A stretch of 64,000 nt of DNA. Origin: a bacterium (lineage in GTDB: Bacteria; Campylobacterota; Campylobacteria; Campylobacterales; Arcobacteraceae). Location: contig JAHIWE010000020.1 of the NCBI GenBank assembly GCA_018816105.1, positions 17,401 through 81,400 on the forward strand, in the 5' to 3' direction. Position 1 is the first letter of the stretch; each line of letters begins with the position of its first letter. The notes under the pieces are model-generated. The model was not told where the DNA came from. It ran no database searches and worked only from the letters and a program-made list of their open reading frames with translations. A program made the position numbers and the translations under genes. Of this stretch, positions 51,383-60,743 are shown piece by piece.

Positions 51383-51838
51383 GTGAAAGCTCTACTTTTT
51401 GTCTTTTTATTTATTAATCTTTATTCAAAAGAGATAATAGGAAGTATCGATAAGCTTGATTTTCCTCTTTTGAATATTGAAAATGTAGTAACAAGAGTTG
51501 ATACAGGTGCTACAAACTCATCAATTCATTGTACAAATATTGAAAAAATTAATGATAAATTTGTTAGATGTAATATTTTAGGAAAAGAAAGTCTTACAAA
51601 AGAAATCTCTAAAATTAAAGAAGTTAAAAGTTCAAATGGAGTATCTCAAAATAGATATTTTATAAAAACTGAAATTGTAATTTTAGGAAAAACTTATATT
51701 TCTGAGCTCTCTTTAAATGATCGCTCTTCTATGACTTATCCTTTTTTACTAGGAAGAGATATTTTAATTCAAGATTTTATTGTGGATGTAAGTAAAGAAA
51801 ATTTATCTTTAGATTTTAAAGAAAGAACTAAAAACTAA
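51383..51838 (+). CDS. RimB-like protease (PF05618), exported copy
   Basis: 151 residues. GTG start directly after the previous stop. An N-terminal signal-like stretch (KALLFVFLFINLYSKEI) precedes the same retropepsin-type domain as the gene at 48961: TRVDTGATNSSIHCTN, VKSSNGVSQNRYFIKTEI, SLNDRSSMTYPFLLGRDIL. The signal implies a periplasmic or membrane location, so it cannot be simply redundant with the cytoplasmic copy. It overlaps the rhodanese gene tail to tail by four bases. Confidence 0.85.
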   Translation: MKALLFVFLFINLYSKEIIGSIDKLDFPLLNIENVVTRVDTGATNSSIHCTNIEKINDKFVRCNILGKESLTKEISKIKEVKSSNGVSQNRYFIKTEIVILGKTYISELSLNDRSSMTYPFLLGRDILIQDFIVDVSKENLSLDFKERTKN

Positions 51839-52188
51839 TAGTTTATAGTCTCTCTTAATTCTTGTTGCCATAGTGCCATTCCACCAAATAAATGGGCTGT
51901 ATTTTTATATCCTTGTTCTATTAAAAAGTTTCCTATTGTTCTTGTTCTATTTGCATGGGCACAGATTAATACAAAAGTTTGATCTTTTGATCTTACTATT
52001 TTTTCAAACTCTTTCATCCAATTCTCAACATCGTGATTTCCATATTCATCAAAAAATGTCATTAAATGAGCATTTTTTATAACACCTGTTCTTTTGAATT
52101 CATCTACTCTTCTTACATCAATCATTACTATATTATCATCTATCATTTTTTCAACTATTTTAGGTTGTAAATCAACTAAATTATTCAT
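51835..52188 (-). CDS. Rhodanese-domain protein
   Basis: 117 residues, a single rhodanese domain. VMIDVRRVDEFKRTGVIKNAHLM is the N-terminal block, the catalytic Cys is in VLICAHANRTRTIGNFL near residue 75, and HLFGGMALWQQE is the C-terminal block. No signal peptide. It would handle persulfide sulfur transfer. AAAGGATTTTT precedes the ATG on the - strand. Its partner is unknown. Confidence 0.92.
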   Translation of the reverse strand: MNNLVDLQPKIVEKMIDDNIVMIDVRRVDEFKRTGVIKNAHLMTFFDEYGNHDVENWMKEFEKIVRSKDQTFVLICAHANRTRTIGNFLIEQGYKNTAHLFGGMALWQQELRETINY

Positions 52189-52303
52189 AAAAATCCTTTA
52201 AATAAAAAGAGATACTAACATAAAATATATAATAAAAACTTATAAAATGAAAGAAAAATTTACTTATAAAAATCATATAAACAAACTCTTTACAAAGATA
52301 ATA

Positions 52304-52309
52304 TATAAT
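52304..52309 (+). promoter_or_regulatory. -10 element of the thioredoxin-dsbD unit
   Basis: TATAAT 25 bases upstream of the thioredoxin start, with AAAAGGTAG as the ribosome site. No -35 at standard distance. Confidence 0.5.
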
Positions 52310-52333
52310 TAAAAAAAATTAAAAGGTAGATTA

Positions 52334-52696
52334 ATGAAGAAAATATTATTAATAATGCTATTTAGTGTTATTTCTATTTTTGCTTATGAAGAATTAACTG
52401 TTGATAACTTTGATTCAAAAATAAAAGATAAAAATGTAATTATAGATTTTTATGCAGTTTGGTGTCCACCTTGTAAAATATTAGCAAGTAATTTAGAAGA
52501 TTTTGATTTAGTAAAACCTGATAATGTTGAAATTTTTAAAGTAAATATTGATGATCAGTTAGTATTAGCAAAAAAATATGGAGTTTCAAAACTTCCAACT
52601 TTGGTTTATTTCAAAAATGGAAAACCAATAAATGATTATGTTGGTGTTTTAAGTGTTGAGGAATTAAAACAAACTTCTGATGAAAATTTTAAATAA
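52334..52696 (+). CDS. Periplasmic thioredoxin-like protein
   Basis: 120 residues: an N-terminal signal peptide (LLIMLFSVISIFAYE) followed by a thioredoxin domain with the active site C44-PP-C47 in YAVWCPPCK, the usual cis-proline in KLPTLVYF, and an otherwise minimal fold. The CPPC dipeptide gives an intermediate redox potential. It lies ten bases before dsbD and is probably reduced by it, acting in periplasmic disulfide or cytochrome c maturation. Confidence 0.9.
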   Translation: MKKILLIMLFSVISIFAYEELTVDNFDSKIKDKNVIIDFYAVWCPPCKILASNLEDFDLVKPDNVEIFKVNIDDQLVLAKKYGVSKLPTLVYFKNGKPINDYVGVLSVEELKQTSDENFK

Positions 52697-52706
52697 AGAT
52701 AAATAA

Positions 52707-54464
52707 ATGAAAAAAATATTCCTTTTACTATTGGCTTTTATATACTCTTTTTCTTTAGAGCTAAGCCAAGATTTTTTAGAACCTGAAGATGCATTTAAAA
52801 CAAGTTTTACAAAAAATAAAGATAGTTTAAACTTTAAATTGGATTTAGGTCGTGATATATATTTATATGATGACAAATTAAAAGTGTTTATTTCCAAACC
52901 TCAAAAAATAGAGATTACTGAAGAAGTAAATATTCCAAAGCCTGAAGCTTATCAAGAGTTTATAGTACTTTTTAATAATTTAGATTTGACTATTCCTTTT
53001 TCACTTCTAAAATCAAAAGTTGAATCAGCAAAATATGAAATTACAGTTCATTTTCAAGGTTGTTCAAAAGCAGGACTTTGTTACGCTCCTATGAGTGAAA
53101 AATATCTTTTAGAACTTGATGGAACTATTGCAAAACAAGAAGTAAAAGAAGAAGTGCTAGTTGTACAAACACCTGTTGAAAACACCAGTTTAAATGAAAC
53201 AGATACAATTGCAAATAGTTTAAAAGATGGGAATATATTATTAATATTAGCAACATTCTTTGGGTTTGGATTATTGCTATCTTTAACTCCTTGTGTTTTC
53301 CCTATGATTCCAATTTTATCGTCAATTATTGTTGGAGCTTCACAAAAAGAGAAAATGACAGCTAGTAAAGGATTTTTTCTTTCATTAGTTTATGTTTTAT
53401 CAATGTCACTTGCATATACAATAGCAGGTGTAATTGCCGGAATTTTTGGAGCAAACTTACAAGTGGCTTTACAAAATCCTTATGTTTTAGTTGTATTTGC
53501 TTTAATATTTGTAGCCCTTGCTTTTTCAATGTTTGGTTATTTTGAAATAAGACTTCCTGCATCTATTCAAACAAGATTAAATAAAACAACAGATGGAAAA
53601 GAGAAACAAGGAATTACTGGAATTGCAATTATGGGATTCTTATCAGCTTTAATAGTTGGGCCTTGTGTTGCTCCTCCACTAGCTGGTGCTTTAGTTTATA
53701 TTGGTCAAACAGGTGATGCAGTTCTTGGTGGGGCTGCTTTATTTGTAATGAGTTTAGGAATGGGAGTTCCACTATTACTTATTGGACTTGGTGCTGGAAG
53801 ATTTATGCCAAAACCAGGTGGATGGATGGAAGGAATCACAAGAATCTTTGGAATTGTGATGTTAGGTGTTGCTATTTGGTTACTTGATAGAGTTTTAGAT
53901 GCAAGTGTGATTATGTATCTATGGTCATTCTTACTTCTTGGAACGGCTATTTATTTAAGAGTTTATAAACATATAATCTCCCAATTAATAACCCTTGTAA
54001 TTTTTCTTTTAGGTGTTGTTTTATTCATAGGAGCAATTAGTGGGGCTATTAATCCTCTTAATCCTTTGGAAAAATTCACATCTTCAAAATCTGTACAAGT
54101 AGATAGTGAAAAACTAAAATTTACAAAAATAAAAAATATTGAAGAGTTAAATTTAGCTATAAAAAATTCAACAAAACCAGTGATGCTAGACTTTTGGGCT
54201 TCTTGGTGCGTTGCTTGTAAAGAGTTAGAAGAGATTACTTTTAAAGATGAAGCTGTAATTGCAAAACTTCAAAACTTCACACTTTTAAAAGTAGATGTAA
54301 CTGCTAATAGTGATGATGATAAGGCCTTACAAAAAATGTTTGGCGTTGTTGGGCCACCTGCTTTAATATTTTGGGATAAGAATGGTAAAGAAGTTAATTC
54401 ATCGAAAATTGTAGGTTATAAAAATCCTAAAGATTTCTTAGAAATTATAAATAAAAACTTTTAA
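52707..54464 (+). CDS. dsbD: Thiol:disulfide interchange protein DsbD
   Basis: 585 residues. A signal peptide (residues 1-16) leads to the periplasmic alpha domain with C119 and C125 (FQGCSKAGLCYAPM). An eight-segment membrane domain has its two essential cysteines in SLTPCVFPMIPIL (C196) and VGPCVAPPLAGAL (C320), and the C-terminal thioredoxin domain has C501-VA-C504 (WASWCVACKELEE). It moves electrons from cytoplasmic thioredoxin to the periplasm, probably to the CPPC protein just upstream. Confidence 0.96.
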   Translation: MKKIFLLLLAFIYSFSLELSQDFLEPEDAFKTSFTKNKDSLNFKLDLGRDIYLYDDKLKVFISKPQKIEITEEVNIPKPEAYQEFIVLFNNLDLTIPFSLLKSKVESAKYEITVHFQGCSKAGLCYAPMSEKYLLELDGTIAKQEVKEEVLVVQTPVENTSLNETDTIANSLKDGNILLILATFFGFGLLLSLTPCVFPMIPILSSIIVGASQKEKMTASKGFFLSLVYVLSMSLAYTIAGVIAGIFGANLQVALQNPYVLVVFALIFVALAFSMFGYFEIRLPASIQTRLNKTTDGKEKQGITGIAIMGFLSALIVGPCVAPPLAGALVYIGQTGDAVLGGAALFVMSLGMGVPLLLIGLGAGRFMPKPGGWMEGITRIFGIVMLGVAIWLLDRVLDASVIMYLWSFLLLGTAIYLRVYKHIISQLITLVIFLLGVVLFIGAISGAINPLNPLEKFTSSKSVQVDSEKLKFTKIKNIEELNLAIKNSTKPVMLDFWASWCVACKELEEITFKDEAVIAKLQNFTLLKVDVTANSDDDKALQKMFGVVGPPALIFWDKNGKEVNSSKIVGYKNPKDFLEIINKNF

Positions 54465-54485
54465 AAGAGGAACTCTCCTCTTTTA
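54462..54485. terminator. Bidirectional terminator, dsbD / lysE
   Basis: TAAAAGAGGA and TCCTCTTTTA form a 10-bp stem with a 4-base loop, starting at the dsbD stop. A T-rich stretch follows on the + strand and the A-rich arm serves the - strand. The same stem recurs at 55220-55243. Confidence 0.85.
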
Positions 54486-54490
54486 AGTTT

Positions 54491-55114
54491 TTAGTTTTTT
54501 TGTTCACTTGCTAGTTTTAAACCTAAAACTATAAAAACAATACCGCTTGTTTTATTCATATATGATAAAACAGATGGTCTTGATTTAATCCAAATAGATA
54601 ATAATCCAGAAATAAATCCAATAGGTGCTTTTATAAAAAAAGTTAAAATAGCATAAGTTAATCCCAAAATCAGCAGTTGTAAAGCTTGATTATTTGTATC
54701 AGAATTTACAAATTGTGGTAAATAAGAAAAGTAAAATATTGCAATTTTAGGATTCATTATATTTGTTAAAGCACCTTGTAAAAACATTTTTTTATATGAT
54801 GTTTTTGGTAAATCTTTCATCGTTAATTTAGGATTTTTACTACTTAATAGTTGATAACCAATATAGATTAAATAAGAAGCTCCTATTAATTTGATTAAAT
54901 CAAACAAAAATTCAGAAGTCATCAATAAAGCACCTAATCCAAATGTTGCCAAAAGTGTATGTCCTAATAATCCAAAACAAACACCAAGGGCAGTTATAAC
55001 TCCTGCTTTTTGTCCTTGTGAAATTGATCTTGACATTACTAAAATCATATCTTGACCAGGTGTTAAAATGATAAGAATTGATGTAATTATAAATATTAAA
55101 GAAATAGCTTCCAT
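54491..55114 (-). CDS. LysE/RhtB-family amino-acid exporter
   Basis: 207 residues with about six membrane segments. The family start pattern is clear: FIITSILIILTPGQDMILVMSRSISQGQKAGVI, with the G-x2-LG-x2-G helix continuing through VCFGLLGHTLLA; KLIGASYLIYIGYQLL and NIMNPKIAIFYFSYLPQFV are the other conserved segments. Exports amino acids or derivatives by proton exchange. Single gene on the - strand. Confidence 0.92.
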   Translation of the reverse strand: MEAISLIFIITSILIILTPGQDMILVMSRSISQGQKAGVITALGVCFGLLGHTLLATFGLGALLMTSEFLFDLIKLIGASYLIYIGYQLLSSKNPKLTMKDLPKTSYKKMFLQGALTNIMNPKIAIFYFSYLPQFVNSDTNNQALQLLILGLTYAILTFFIKAPIGFISGLLSIWIKSRPSVLSYMNKTSGIVFIVLGLKLASEQKN

Positions 55115-55219
55115 GATTTATCTTTTTATTTGATTTTAATAAAATGATACATTAAAAAGATAGAATAATATTGCTAAATGAAGAAAATTATGTAAGTTTG
55201 TAAGTGTAGATTTAAATTA

Positions 55220-55243
55220 TAAAAGAGGAAAAATCCTCTTTTA
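55220..55243. terminator. Terminator at the DASS transporter 3' end
   Basis: The same stem as at 54462 (TAAAAGAGGA and TCCTCTTTTA) with an all-A loop, overlapping the DASS stop codon. On the - strand it is followed by a T/A-rich stretch. Confidence 0.75.
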
Positions 55244-56647
55244 AATAAATATTAAAGCGCCTATAATAATAGCTGCTAAATATAAAGCTCCAAATATAGC
55301 ACCTAATGCCCACCATCTTCCTTGAGAGATATATCCTGCTCCATACCAAATAGGTGATGGTCCAGTTGCATATGGAGTTATAATACCCATAACCCCTAAA
55401 CTTCCTGCTAGTAAAATACTAAAAGGTATTAGTTGTTCTGGAGTCATAAGTTTTATTGCAATTGCTAAGAATATTGGCATTAATGCAGTTGTATGCGCTG
55501 TAGTACTTGCAAAGAAATAGTGAAGTACAAAGAATAAAAACAGCATAGAAAGTATAAGCATAGTAGGACTCATTCCTGATAGATATACTTCTGTACTACT
55601 TCCAATCCAATCTAAAACCCCAACTTTTTTAAGTCCTGCTGCCATTGCAACAAGTGAAGCAAACCAAATAAGAACATTGAATGCTGCTTTATTTGAAATA
55701 ACATCATCCCAAGTAATTACATTTGCTAAAACCATAATTGAAACTATTGAAATAGCTGTTGTTGTAGAATCTATTCCTAAATCTTTACTAAAGATCCAAA
55801 GAGCAAGTGCAACAACTGCTAATCCTGCCATTAAAAGCTCTTTTGAAGTAATCCCACCTAATTTTCTTAACTCTTCAGCAGCCCAAGCTGGAGCTTCAGG
55901 AGAAGTTTTTTGAGTTGGAGGATATACAACATAAACTAACCATGGAGTTAATAAAAACAATGGAATCATAAGTGGTAACATAATAGAAGCCCAAGCTCCC
56001 CATGAAATCATATTTCCAGTACCTTTATTAATTAAATCAACTGCAAGTAGGTTTGGTGCAAGTGCTGTTAGGAACATAGAACTTGTAACACAAGTAGTTG
56101 CAATCGCAACCCAAGAGATATAAGCTCCAAGTTTTCTTGGCTCATTATCAGGAGTTGAATCAAAAATTAAAGGAATGTTTGAAGCAACTGGATAAATAGT
56201 TCCTGCACTTCTTGCTGTGTTTGATGGCATAAATGGTGCTAAAACTAAATCTGAAAACGCAACTGCATATCCAAGACCAAGTGAGCTTTTACCCATATAT
56301 TTAATCATAACTAATGAAACTCTTTTTCCAAGACCTGTTTTTTTGTAACCAAGGGCGAACATAAATGCTGCGAAGATTAACCAAATAACACTATTTGAAA
56401 AACCAGATAGTGCCCATGTAATACTCTCTTTTGGATTTCCAACTAATCCTAGAGCAGCAACTAGTGAAATACCTACAAATCCAATTAGAGCAGCTGGAAC
56501 TGGCTCAATAATAAGACCTACTACAACAGCGAAAAATATCGCCATAAAATGCCATGCGTTAGCGCTTAGTCCTTCTGGAGCTGGAATAAACCAGAAGATA
56601 ACTAAAACTGCAACAGGAATAATCAATTTGATTGTTTGACTTGACAT
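55241..56647 (-). CDS. DASS (SLC13)-family anion:sodium symporter
   Basis: 468 residues, about 12 membrane segments, of the divalent anion:Na+ symporter family. Family blocks include SGFSNSVIWLIFAAFMFALGYKKTGLG, PFMPSNTARSAGTIYPVASNI (the SNTAR Na+/anion site) and FASTTAHTTALMPIFLAI (the SxxAHT repeat counterpart). Such carriers import dicarboxylates, citrate or sulfate. GGAG precedes the ATG, and a TATACT at 56681-56686 (- strand) is a plausible -10. It is divergent from a two-component system that may control it. Confidence 0.92.
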   Translation of the reverse strand: MSSQTIKLIIPVAVLVIFWFIPAPEGLSANAWHFMAIFFAVVVGLIIEPVPAALIGFVGISLVAALGLVGNPKESITWALSGFSNSVIWLIFAAFMFALGYKKTGLGKRVSLVMIKYMGKSSLGLGYAVAFSDLVLAPFMPSNTARSAGTIYPVASNIPLIFDSTPDNEPRKLGAYISWVAIATTCVTSSMFLTALAPNLLAVDLINKGTGNMISWGAWASIMLPLMIPLFLLTPWLVYVVYPPTQKTSPEAPAWAAEELRKLGGITSKELLMAGLAVVALALWIFSKDLGIDSTTTAISIVSIMVLANVITWDDVISNKAAFNVLIWFASLVAMAAGLKKVGVLDWIGSSTEVYLSGMSPTMLILSMLFLFFVLHYFFASTTAHTTALMPIFLAIAIKLMTPEQLIPFSILLAGSLGVMGIITPYATGPSPIWYGAGYISQGRWWALGAIFGALYLAAIIIGALIFI

Positions 56648-56759
56648 AATGTCTCCTTTTTTAAGTTTTTATATCTTGTAAGTATAAAACAAGTGTCGGG
56701 ATAAAAATAGGACTTTTTTGCTAAAATCAGAAAAAATAAATTTTAAAAAGTAAAATAAT
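56648..56759. promoter_or_regulatory. Divergent promoter region, DASS / sensor kinase
   Basis: On the - strand TATACT (56681-56686) lies about 35 bases from the DASS start. On the + strand TAAAAT (56722-56727) lies 32 bases from the kinase start. CTTGT and ACAAG form a short inverted repeat over the DASS -10 (56675-56693), a possible regulator site. Confidence 0.45.
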
Positions 56760-58931
56760 ATGAAATCTTTAATTCTCCTGTTTCTTCTAATCTCATCAAT
56801 ATTTGCTAATAATTCAAAAGAAGTTTTACTTTTACACTCTTATAATAGCGGCTTAAAATGGAGTGATGGAATAACACAAGGAATAAAAGATATATTTGAA
56901 AAATATCCACAATATGAACTAACAATTGAATATATGGATAGTAAAAAAATTGATAGTCAAGAATATTTTGATAGCCTACTTAGTTTATATAAAAAAAAAT
57001 TTTTAAATAGAAAATATGAAGTAATAATTGCAGCTGATAATTATGCCTATGAATTTGTAATAAAAAATCATAAAAAATTATTTAGCAATTCTTCTATTGT
57101 TTTTTGTGGTGTAGAGAATTTTGATAAAAATTTTATACCAAAAGAGTTAGAAAATAAAGTAACGGGTGTTGTTGAGTATAAAGATATAAAGAGAAATATT
57201 GAATTAATAAAAAAGATTATTACAGATTTAAATACCTTATATATCATAAGTGATGATTCTTTTTCTTCCTTAGCTATAAAAGAGCAAATACTAAAAGAAT
57301 CTCAAGAGTTTAAAAAAGATATTAACATTATTTATGATAATCAAATTGATATAAATAGTATCCTTGAAAAAGTAAACTCATTGCCTTTTAATAGTGCAGT
57401 TTTATTTACTAGTTTATATAAAGATAAAAATCAAAAATATATAACATCAAATAAATTAAGAGAGTTTTTTAACTCATCGAAATATCCAGTTTTTGCACTA
57501 AATAAAATTCATTTAGGTGAGGGTATTGTTGGTGGAATAATGGTTAGTGCACAAGAGCAAGGAACTTTAGCTGCTAAAAAAACAATTGAGATATTAAATG
57601 GAAAAAATATAAGTGAAATAGCAATTAGTATTCCCACTTCAAAATATTATTTTGACCATCAAGTTTTAGAAAAATTTCATTTAAATAATTCTAGAGTTCC
57701 TCTTTTATCTACAATTGTAAATGAACCAATAAGCTTTTTTGAAAAGAATAGAAAATTTATTGACAGCTCTTTTTTATTATTACCTTTATTGATTTTATTA
57801 ATAATTGGATTGATTGTAAATATAGTAAAAAGAATTGCTTTAGAAATACAACTAGTAGAGCAAAGTAAACTAGATAGTGTACTGCTTAATAATATAAAGA
57901 GTATTATTTATTGGAAGTCAAATGATGATGTACTTTTAGGATGTAATGATGCTTTATGTAAACTTTTAAATATGAGCAAAGAGCAAATAATTGGAAAAAA
58001 AATAGATGAAATTCTTCCTTCTTTATGTAGTAAAATGAAAAATAGTGATAACTTTATAAATGAGTTGGAAACAACTTTGATTTTTAATGATAAAGCAATG
58101 GAAGTTTTAATTAGAAGAAAAAAATATTTAAATAAAAAAAACCAAGAAGCAGGTGTTGTAACCATTATAAATGATATGACAGATATTAGAAAACTAGAAA
58201 ATCAACGAAAAAAAGACGAACAGTTTATTATTCAAAGATCAAAATTATCAGAAATTGGTGAAATTATGACATCAATTGCTCATCAATGGAAAACACCACT
58301 TATAGAAATCTCCACAATAGCTCAAGAGTTGCTTTATAAACGAAGTAAAAAAGAGTTATCAAAAGAAGATAGCAAAGAGTTCGTAGATGAAATAATGACA
58401 CAGGTTCAATATATGACAAAAACAATTGATGATTTTAGAACCTTTATAAAACCATCAATATCCAAAACTACTTTTGATGTAAAAGAGGCAATTGATGAAT
58501 TATTGAAAGTAATTGAACATAATATTAAATATAACTATATAGATGTTGAAGTGAATTTCCAAGAGAATAAAAAATATGAAATAAGTGGTTACGCAAATGA
58601 GTTTAAACAAGCGATATTAAGTATTATAAATAACTCAAGGGATGGAATTTTAAAAAAAAGAGAAGAAAAAAATATAGAAGGTAAAATCATAATTGATACT
58701 TTTTATAAAGATAATTCAATTTGCATAAGTATTAAAGATAATGGAATAGGAATAGAAAAAGAAAATTTAGAAAAGATATTTGAACCATTTTTTACAAGTA
58801 AAAAGAACGGAGATGGATTTGGATTATATATGGTGAAATTAATTATTGAAGATAAAATGAGTGGAATTATAAAAGCACAAGAACAAGAAAATGGTGCAAA
58901 TATTTTGATATGTATAAAAAGAGATAGGTAA
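56760..58931 (+). CDS. Sensor kinase with periplasmic ABC-type binding domain and PAS
   Basis: 723 residues. A signal-type N-terminus (1-17) is followed by a periplasmic binding domain of the ABC substrate-binding kind (about 20-320; LLHSYNSGLKWSDGITQGI, VIIAADNYAYEFV). One membrane segment lies at about 338-356, then a PAS domain (about 375-480), the phospho-accepting H508 in TSIAHQWKTPL, and the ATPase domain (IINNSRDGI, FGLYMVKLII). The response regulator follows after four bases. The binding domain suggests that the DASS substrate, or a related compound, is the signal. Confidence 0.92.
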   Translation: MKSLILLFLLISSIFANNSKEVLLLHSYNSGLKWSDGITQGIKDIFEKYPQYELTIEYMDSKKIDSQEYFDSLLSLYKKKFLNRKYEVIIAADNYAYEFVIKNHKKLFSNSSIVFCGVENFDKNFIPKELENKVTGVVEYKDIKRNIELIKKIITDLNTLYIISDDSFSSLAIKEQILKESQEFKKDINIIYDNQIDINSILEKVNSLPFNSAVLFTSLYKDKNQKYITSNKLREFFNSSKYPVFALNKIHLGEGIVGGIMVSAQEQGTLAAKKTIEILNGKNISEIAISIPTSKYYFDHQVLEKFHLNNSRVPLLSTIVNEPISFFEKNRKFIDSSFLLLPLLILLIIGLIVNIVKRIALEIQLVEQSKLDSVLLNNIKSIIYWKSNDDVLLGCNDALCKLLNMSKEQIIGKKIDEILPSLCSKMKNSDNFINELETTLIFNDKAMEVLIRRKKYLNKKNQEAGVVTIINDMTDIRKLENQRKKDEQFIIQRSKLSEIGEIMTSIAHQWKTPLIEISTIAQELLYKRSKKELSKEDSKEFVDEIMTQVQYMTKTIDDFRTFIKPSISKTTFDVKEAIDELLKVIEHNIKYNYIDVEVNFQENKKYEISGYANEFKQAILSIINNSRDGILKKREEKNIEGKIIIDTFYKDNSICISIKDNGIGIEKENLEKIFEPFFTSKKNGDGFGLYMVKLIIEDKMSGIIKAQEQENGANILICIKRDR

Positions 58932-58935
58932 AAGT

Positions 58936-59589
58936 ATGAAGATTTTATTATTAGAAGATAACAAACGACTTTCGAATTTGATTATTGAAACATTGGAAGA
59001 AAAAGGGTATAAAGTAGATTGGTTTGAAGATGGAAAACTTGCTTTAGAGTCTATTTATAACGGATATGATTGTTTTGTTTTGGATATTAATGTTCCTGGG
59101 ATTGATGGGTTGAGTTTATTAAAAGAACTAAGAGTAATGGATGATAAAACGCCAGCAATTATAATAAGTGCAAATGTTGAGCTTGAAACAATTAAAGATG
59201 CCTATGTAAAAGGTTGTGATGAGTATATGAAAAAACCTTTTTATATTTATGAACTTGAGTTAAAACTTGATAAATTATGTAAAAAAGATGATAATAATTT
59301 AGCTCTTTTGGGTGATTTTACTTATGATATTAAAAAAGAAAAACTTTTTGATGATAAAAAAGATGAGGTGAAATTAGCAAAAAAAGAGATTCTACTTTTT
59401 AATCTGTTTTCAAAAAATATAGAAAAAGTTATTACCTTTGAGCAAATAGAGCAGTATGTTTGGGAAGGTGATTTAACGACAAATGAAAACATAAGAGCTT
59501 TAATAAAAAGACTTAGAAAAAAACTTCCAGATGAAACAATACTTTCACAAGGTGGAATGGGATATATTTTAAATATTATTAAAAAGTAA
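58936..59589 (+). CDS. OmpR/PhoB-family response regulator
   Basis: 217 residues. The receiver has LLEDNKRLS, phosphorylation site D50 in VLDINVPGIDG, and K100 in YMKKPFYIYELE. A C-terminal winged helix (about 125-215) shows KKEILLFNLFSKN, TFEQIEQYVWEG and NIRALIKRLRKKL. Paired with the kinase upstream. The likely target is the divergent DASS transporter gene, inferred from position. Confidence 0.94.
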   Translation: MKILLLEDNKRLSNLIIETLEEKGYKVDWFEDGKLALESIYNGYDCFVLDINVPGIDGLSLLKELRVMDDKTPAIIISANVELETIKDAYVKGCDEYMKKPFYIYELELKLDKLCKKDDNNLALLGDFTYDIKKEKLFDDKKDEVKLAKKEILLFNLFSKNIEKVITFEQIEQYVWEGDLTTNENIRALIKRLRKKLPDETILSQGGMGYILNIIKK

Positions 59590-59632
59590 ATTAATAAAAA
59601 TATATAAAACTAGGGCTTTATTAAAGATTTGT

Positions 59633-59638
59633 TATACT
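59633..59638 (+). promoter_or_regulatory. -10 element of cobT
   Basis: TATACT 27 bases upstream of the cobT ATG, with AAAAAGGG as ribosome site. No -35 seen. Confidence 0.45.
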
Positions 59639-59664
59639 TCTCAAAAAATATAAAAAGGGTTTAA

Positions 59665-60729
59665 ATGAACTTTGAAACAATTTTGGGAAAAGTAGATTTT
59701 TTAGAATTTTTAAGAGGTAAAAAAGCTACATTTTTATTAAGTGCAAGTGTTACAAAAACTTGTGAAATTCCAAATATTTCACAAGCAGGGATTCCAGGAT
59801 TTTTACATTTAACACCAACACTTGATGCAGAGTTCTTATGTACAAAACAAGTGCGTTCAATGCCACAAATTGCACAAACTCCAAAGGGTGTGCCAACACC
59901 TGCTTTAATTACTCGAGCAGTTCATGAACTAAGTGCTTTTTCAAATATTGAGATTTTAAATCTTGGATTAGAAACATTAGCACAAATAAGCCATTTTAAA
60001 ATACATGATTTTGACATGAAACCAAGTGGAAGAATAGATGATGGTGCAAAAATTCCTGCTATGGAGATTTTTCAAAAAGGAATTGAATTTGGTCAATCTT
60101 ATGAAACAAATGATGATTATGTAATCTTAGCAGAATCAATACCAGCAGGAACAACAACAGCAAATGCAACAGCTTTAGGCTTACAATATGAATGTGAAGG
60201 TTATTTTTCAAGTTCATTCAAAGATAATCCAAGTGATATAAAAAATTCAACACTAAAAGATGCTTTAAGAAGAGTAAATTTACAAGGTGATTTATTTGAA
60301 ATACTATCAAGTTTAAGTGATAATATGATTATTTTTAATGCTGGATTTATACTTGGAAGTAGAGCAAATAATCTAAAAGTAATTCTAGCAGGTGGAACTC
60401 AAATGGCAGCTGTTTTACTTGTGGTGAACTCAATTTTAAGAAGTATGGATGGAAATATTGATTCTTCAAATCTTGCTCTTTGTACAACAAAATGGATAAG
60501 TAAAGATGAGAATTCAAATATAAAAGCACTTTTAGAGCAACTTGATTTTCCTATAAATGCCTATGCAAGTGATTTTGATTTTGCACTTTCAAACCATCCA
60601 GCTCTTAAACTTTATGATCAAGGTGAAGCAAAAGAGGGTGTGGGATGTGGTGGCGCTTTATGTTATGCCTCAATTAATGGTTTAACAAAAGAACAAGTTA
60701 CAAAAAAAGTTGAAAGTTTTTTAGGATAA
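59665..60729 (+). CDS. cobT: CobT-type nicotinate-nucleotide:DMB phosphoribosyltransferase (TIGR00303-like)
   Basis: 354 residues. It resembles the archaeal/cyanobacterial-like CobT branch: LHLTPTLDAEFL, LGLETLAQI, YVILAESIPAGTTTANATALGL, VILAGGTQMAAVLLVV, and the C-terminal EAKEGVGCGGALCYA with its glutamate near the expected catalytic position. It activates the lower ligand base as its ribose phosphate for the nucleotide loop of cobamides. cobU and cobS lie 1.3 kb downstream. Confidence 0.88.
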   Translation: MNFETILGKVDFLEFLRGKKATFLLSASVTKTCEIPNISQAGIPGFLHLTPTLDAEFLCTKQVRSMPQIAQTPKGVPTPALITRAVHELSAFSNIEILNLGLETLAQISHFKIHDFDMKPSGRIDDGAKIPAMEIFQKGIEFGQSYETNDDYVILAESIPAGTTTANATALGLQYECEGYFSSSFKDNPSDIKNSTLKDALRRVNLQGDLFEILSSLSDNMIIFNAGFILGSRANNLKVILAGGTQMAAVLLVVNSILRSMDGNIDSSNLALCTTKWISKDENSNIKALLEQLDFPINAYASDFDFALSNHPALKLYDQGEAKEGVGCGGALCYASINGLTKEQVTKKVESFLG

Positions 60730-60743
60730 AAGAGGATAACTAA

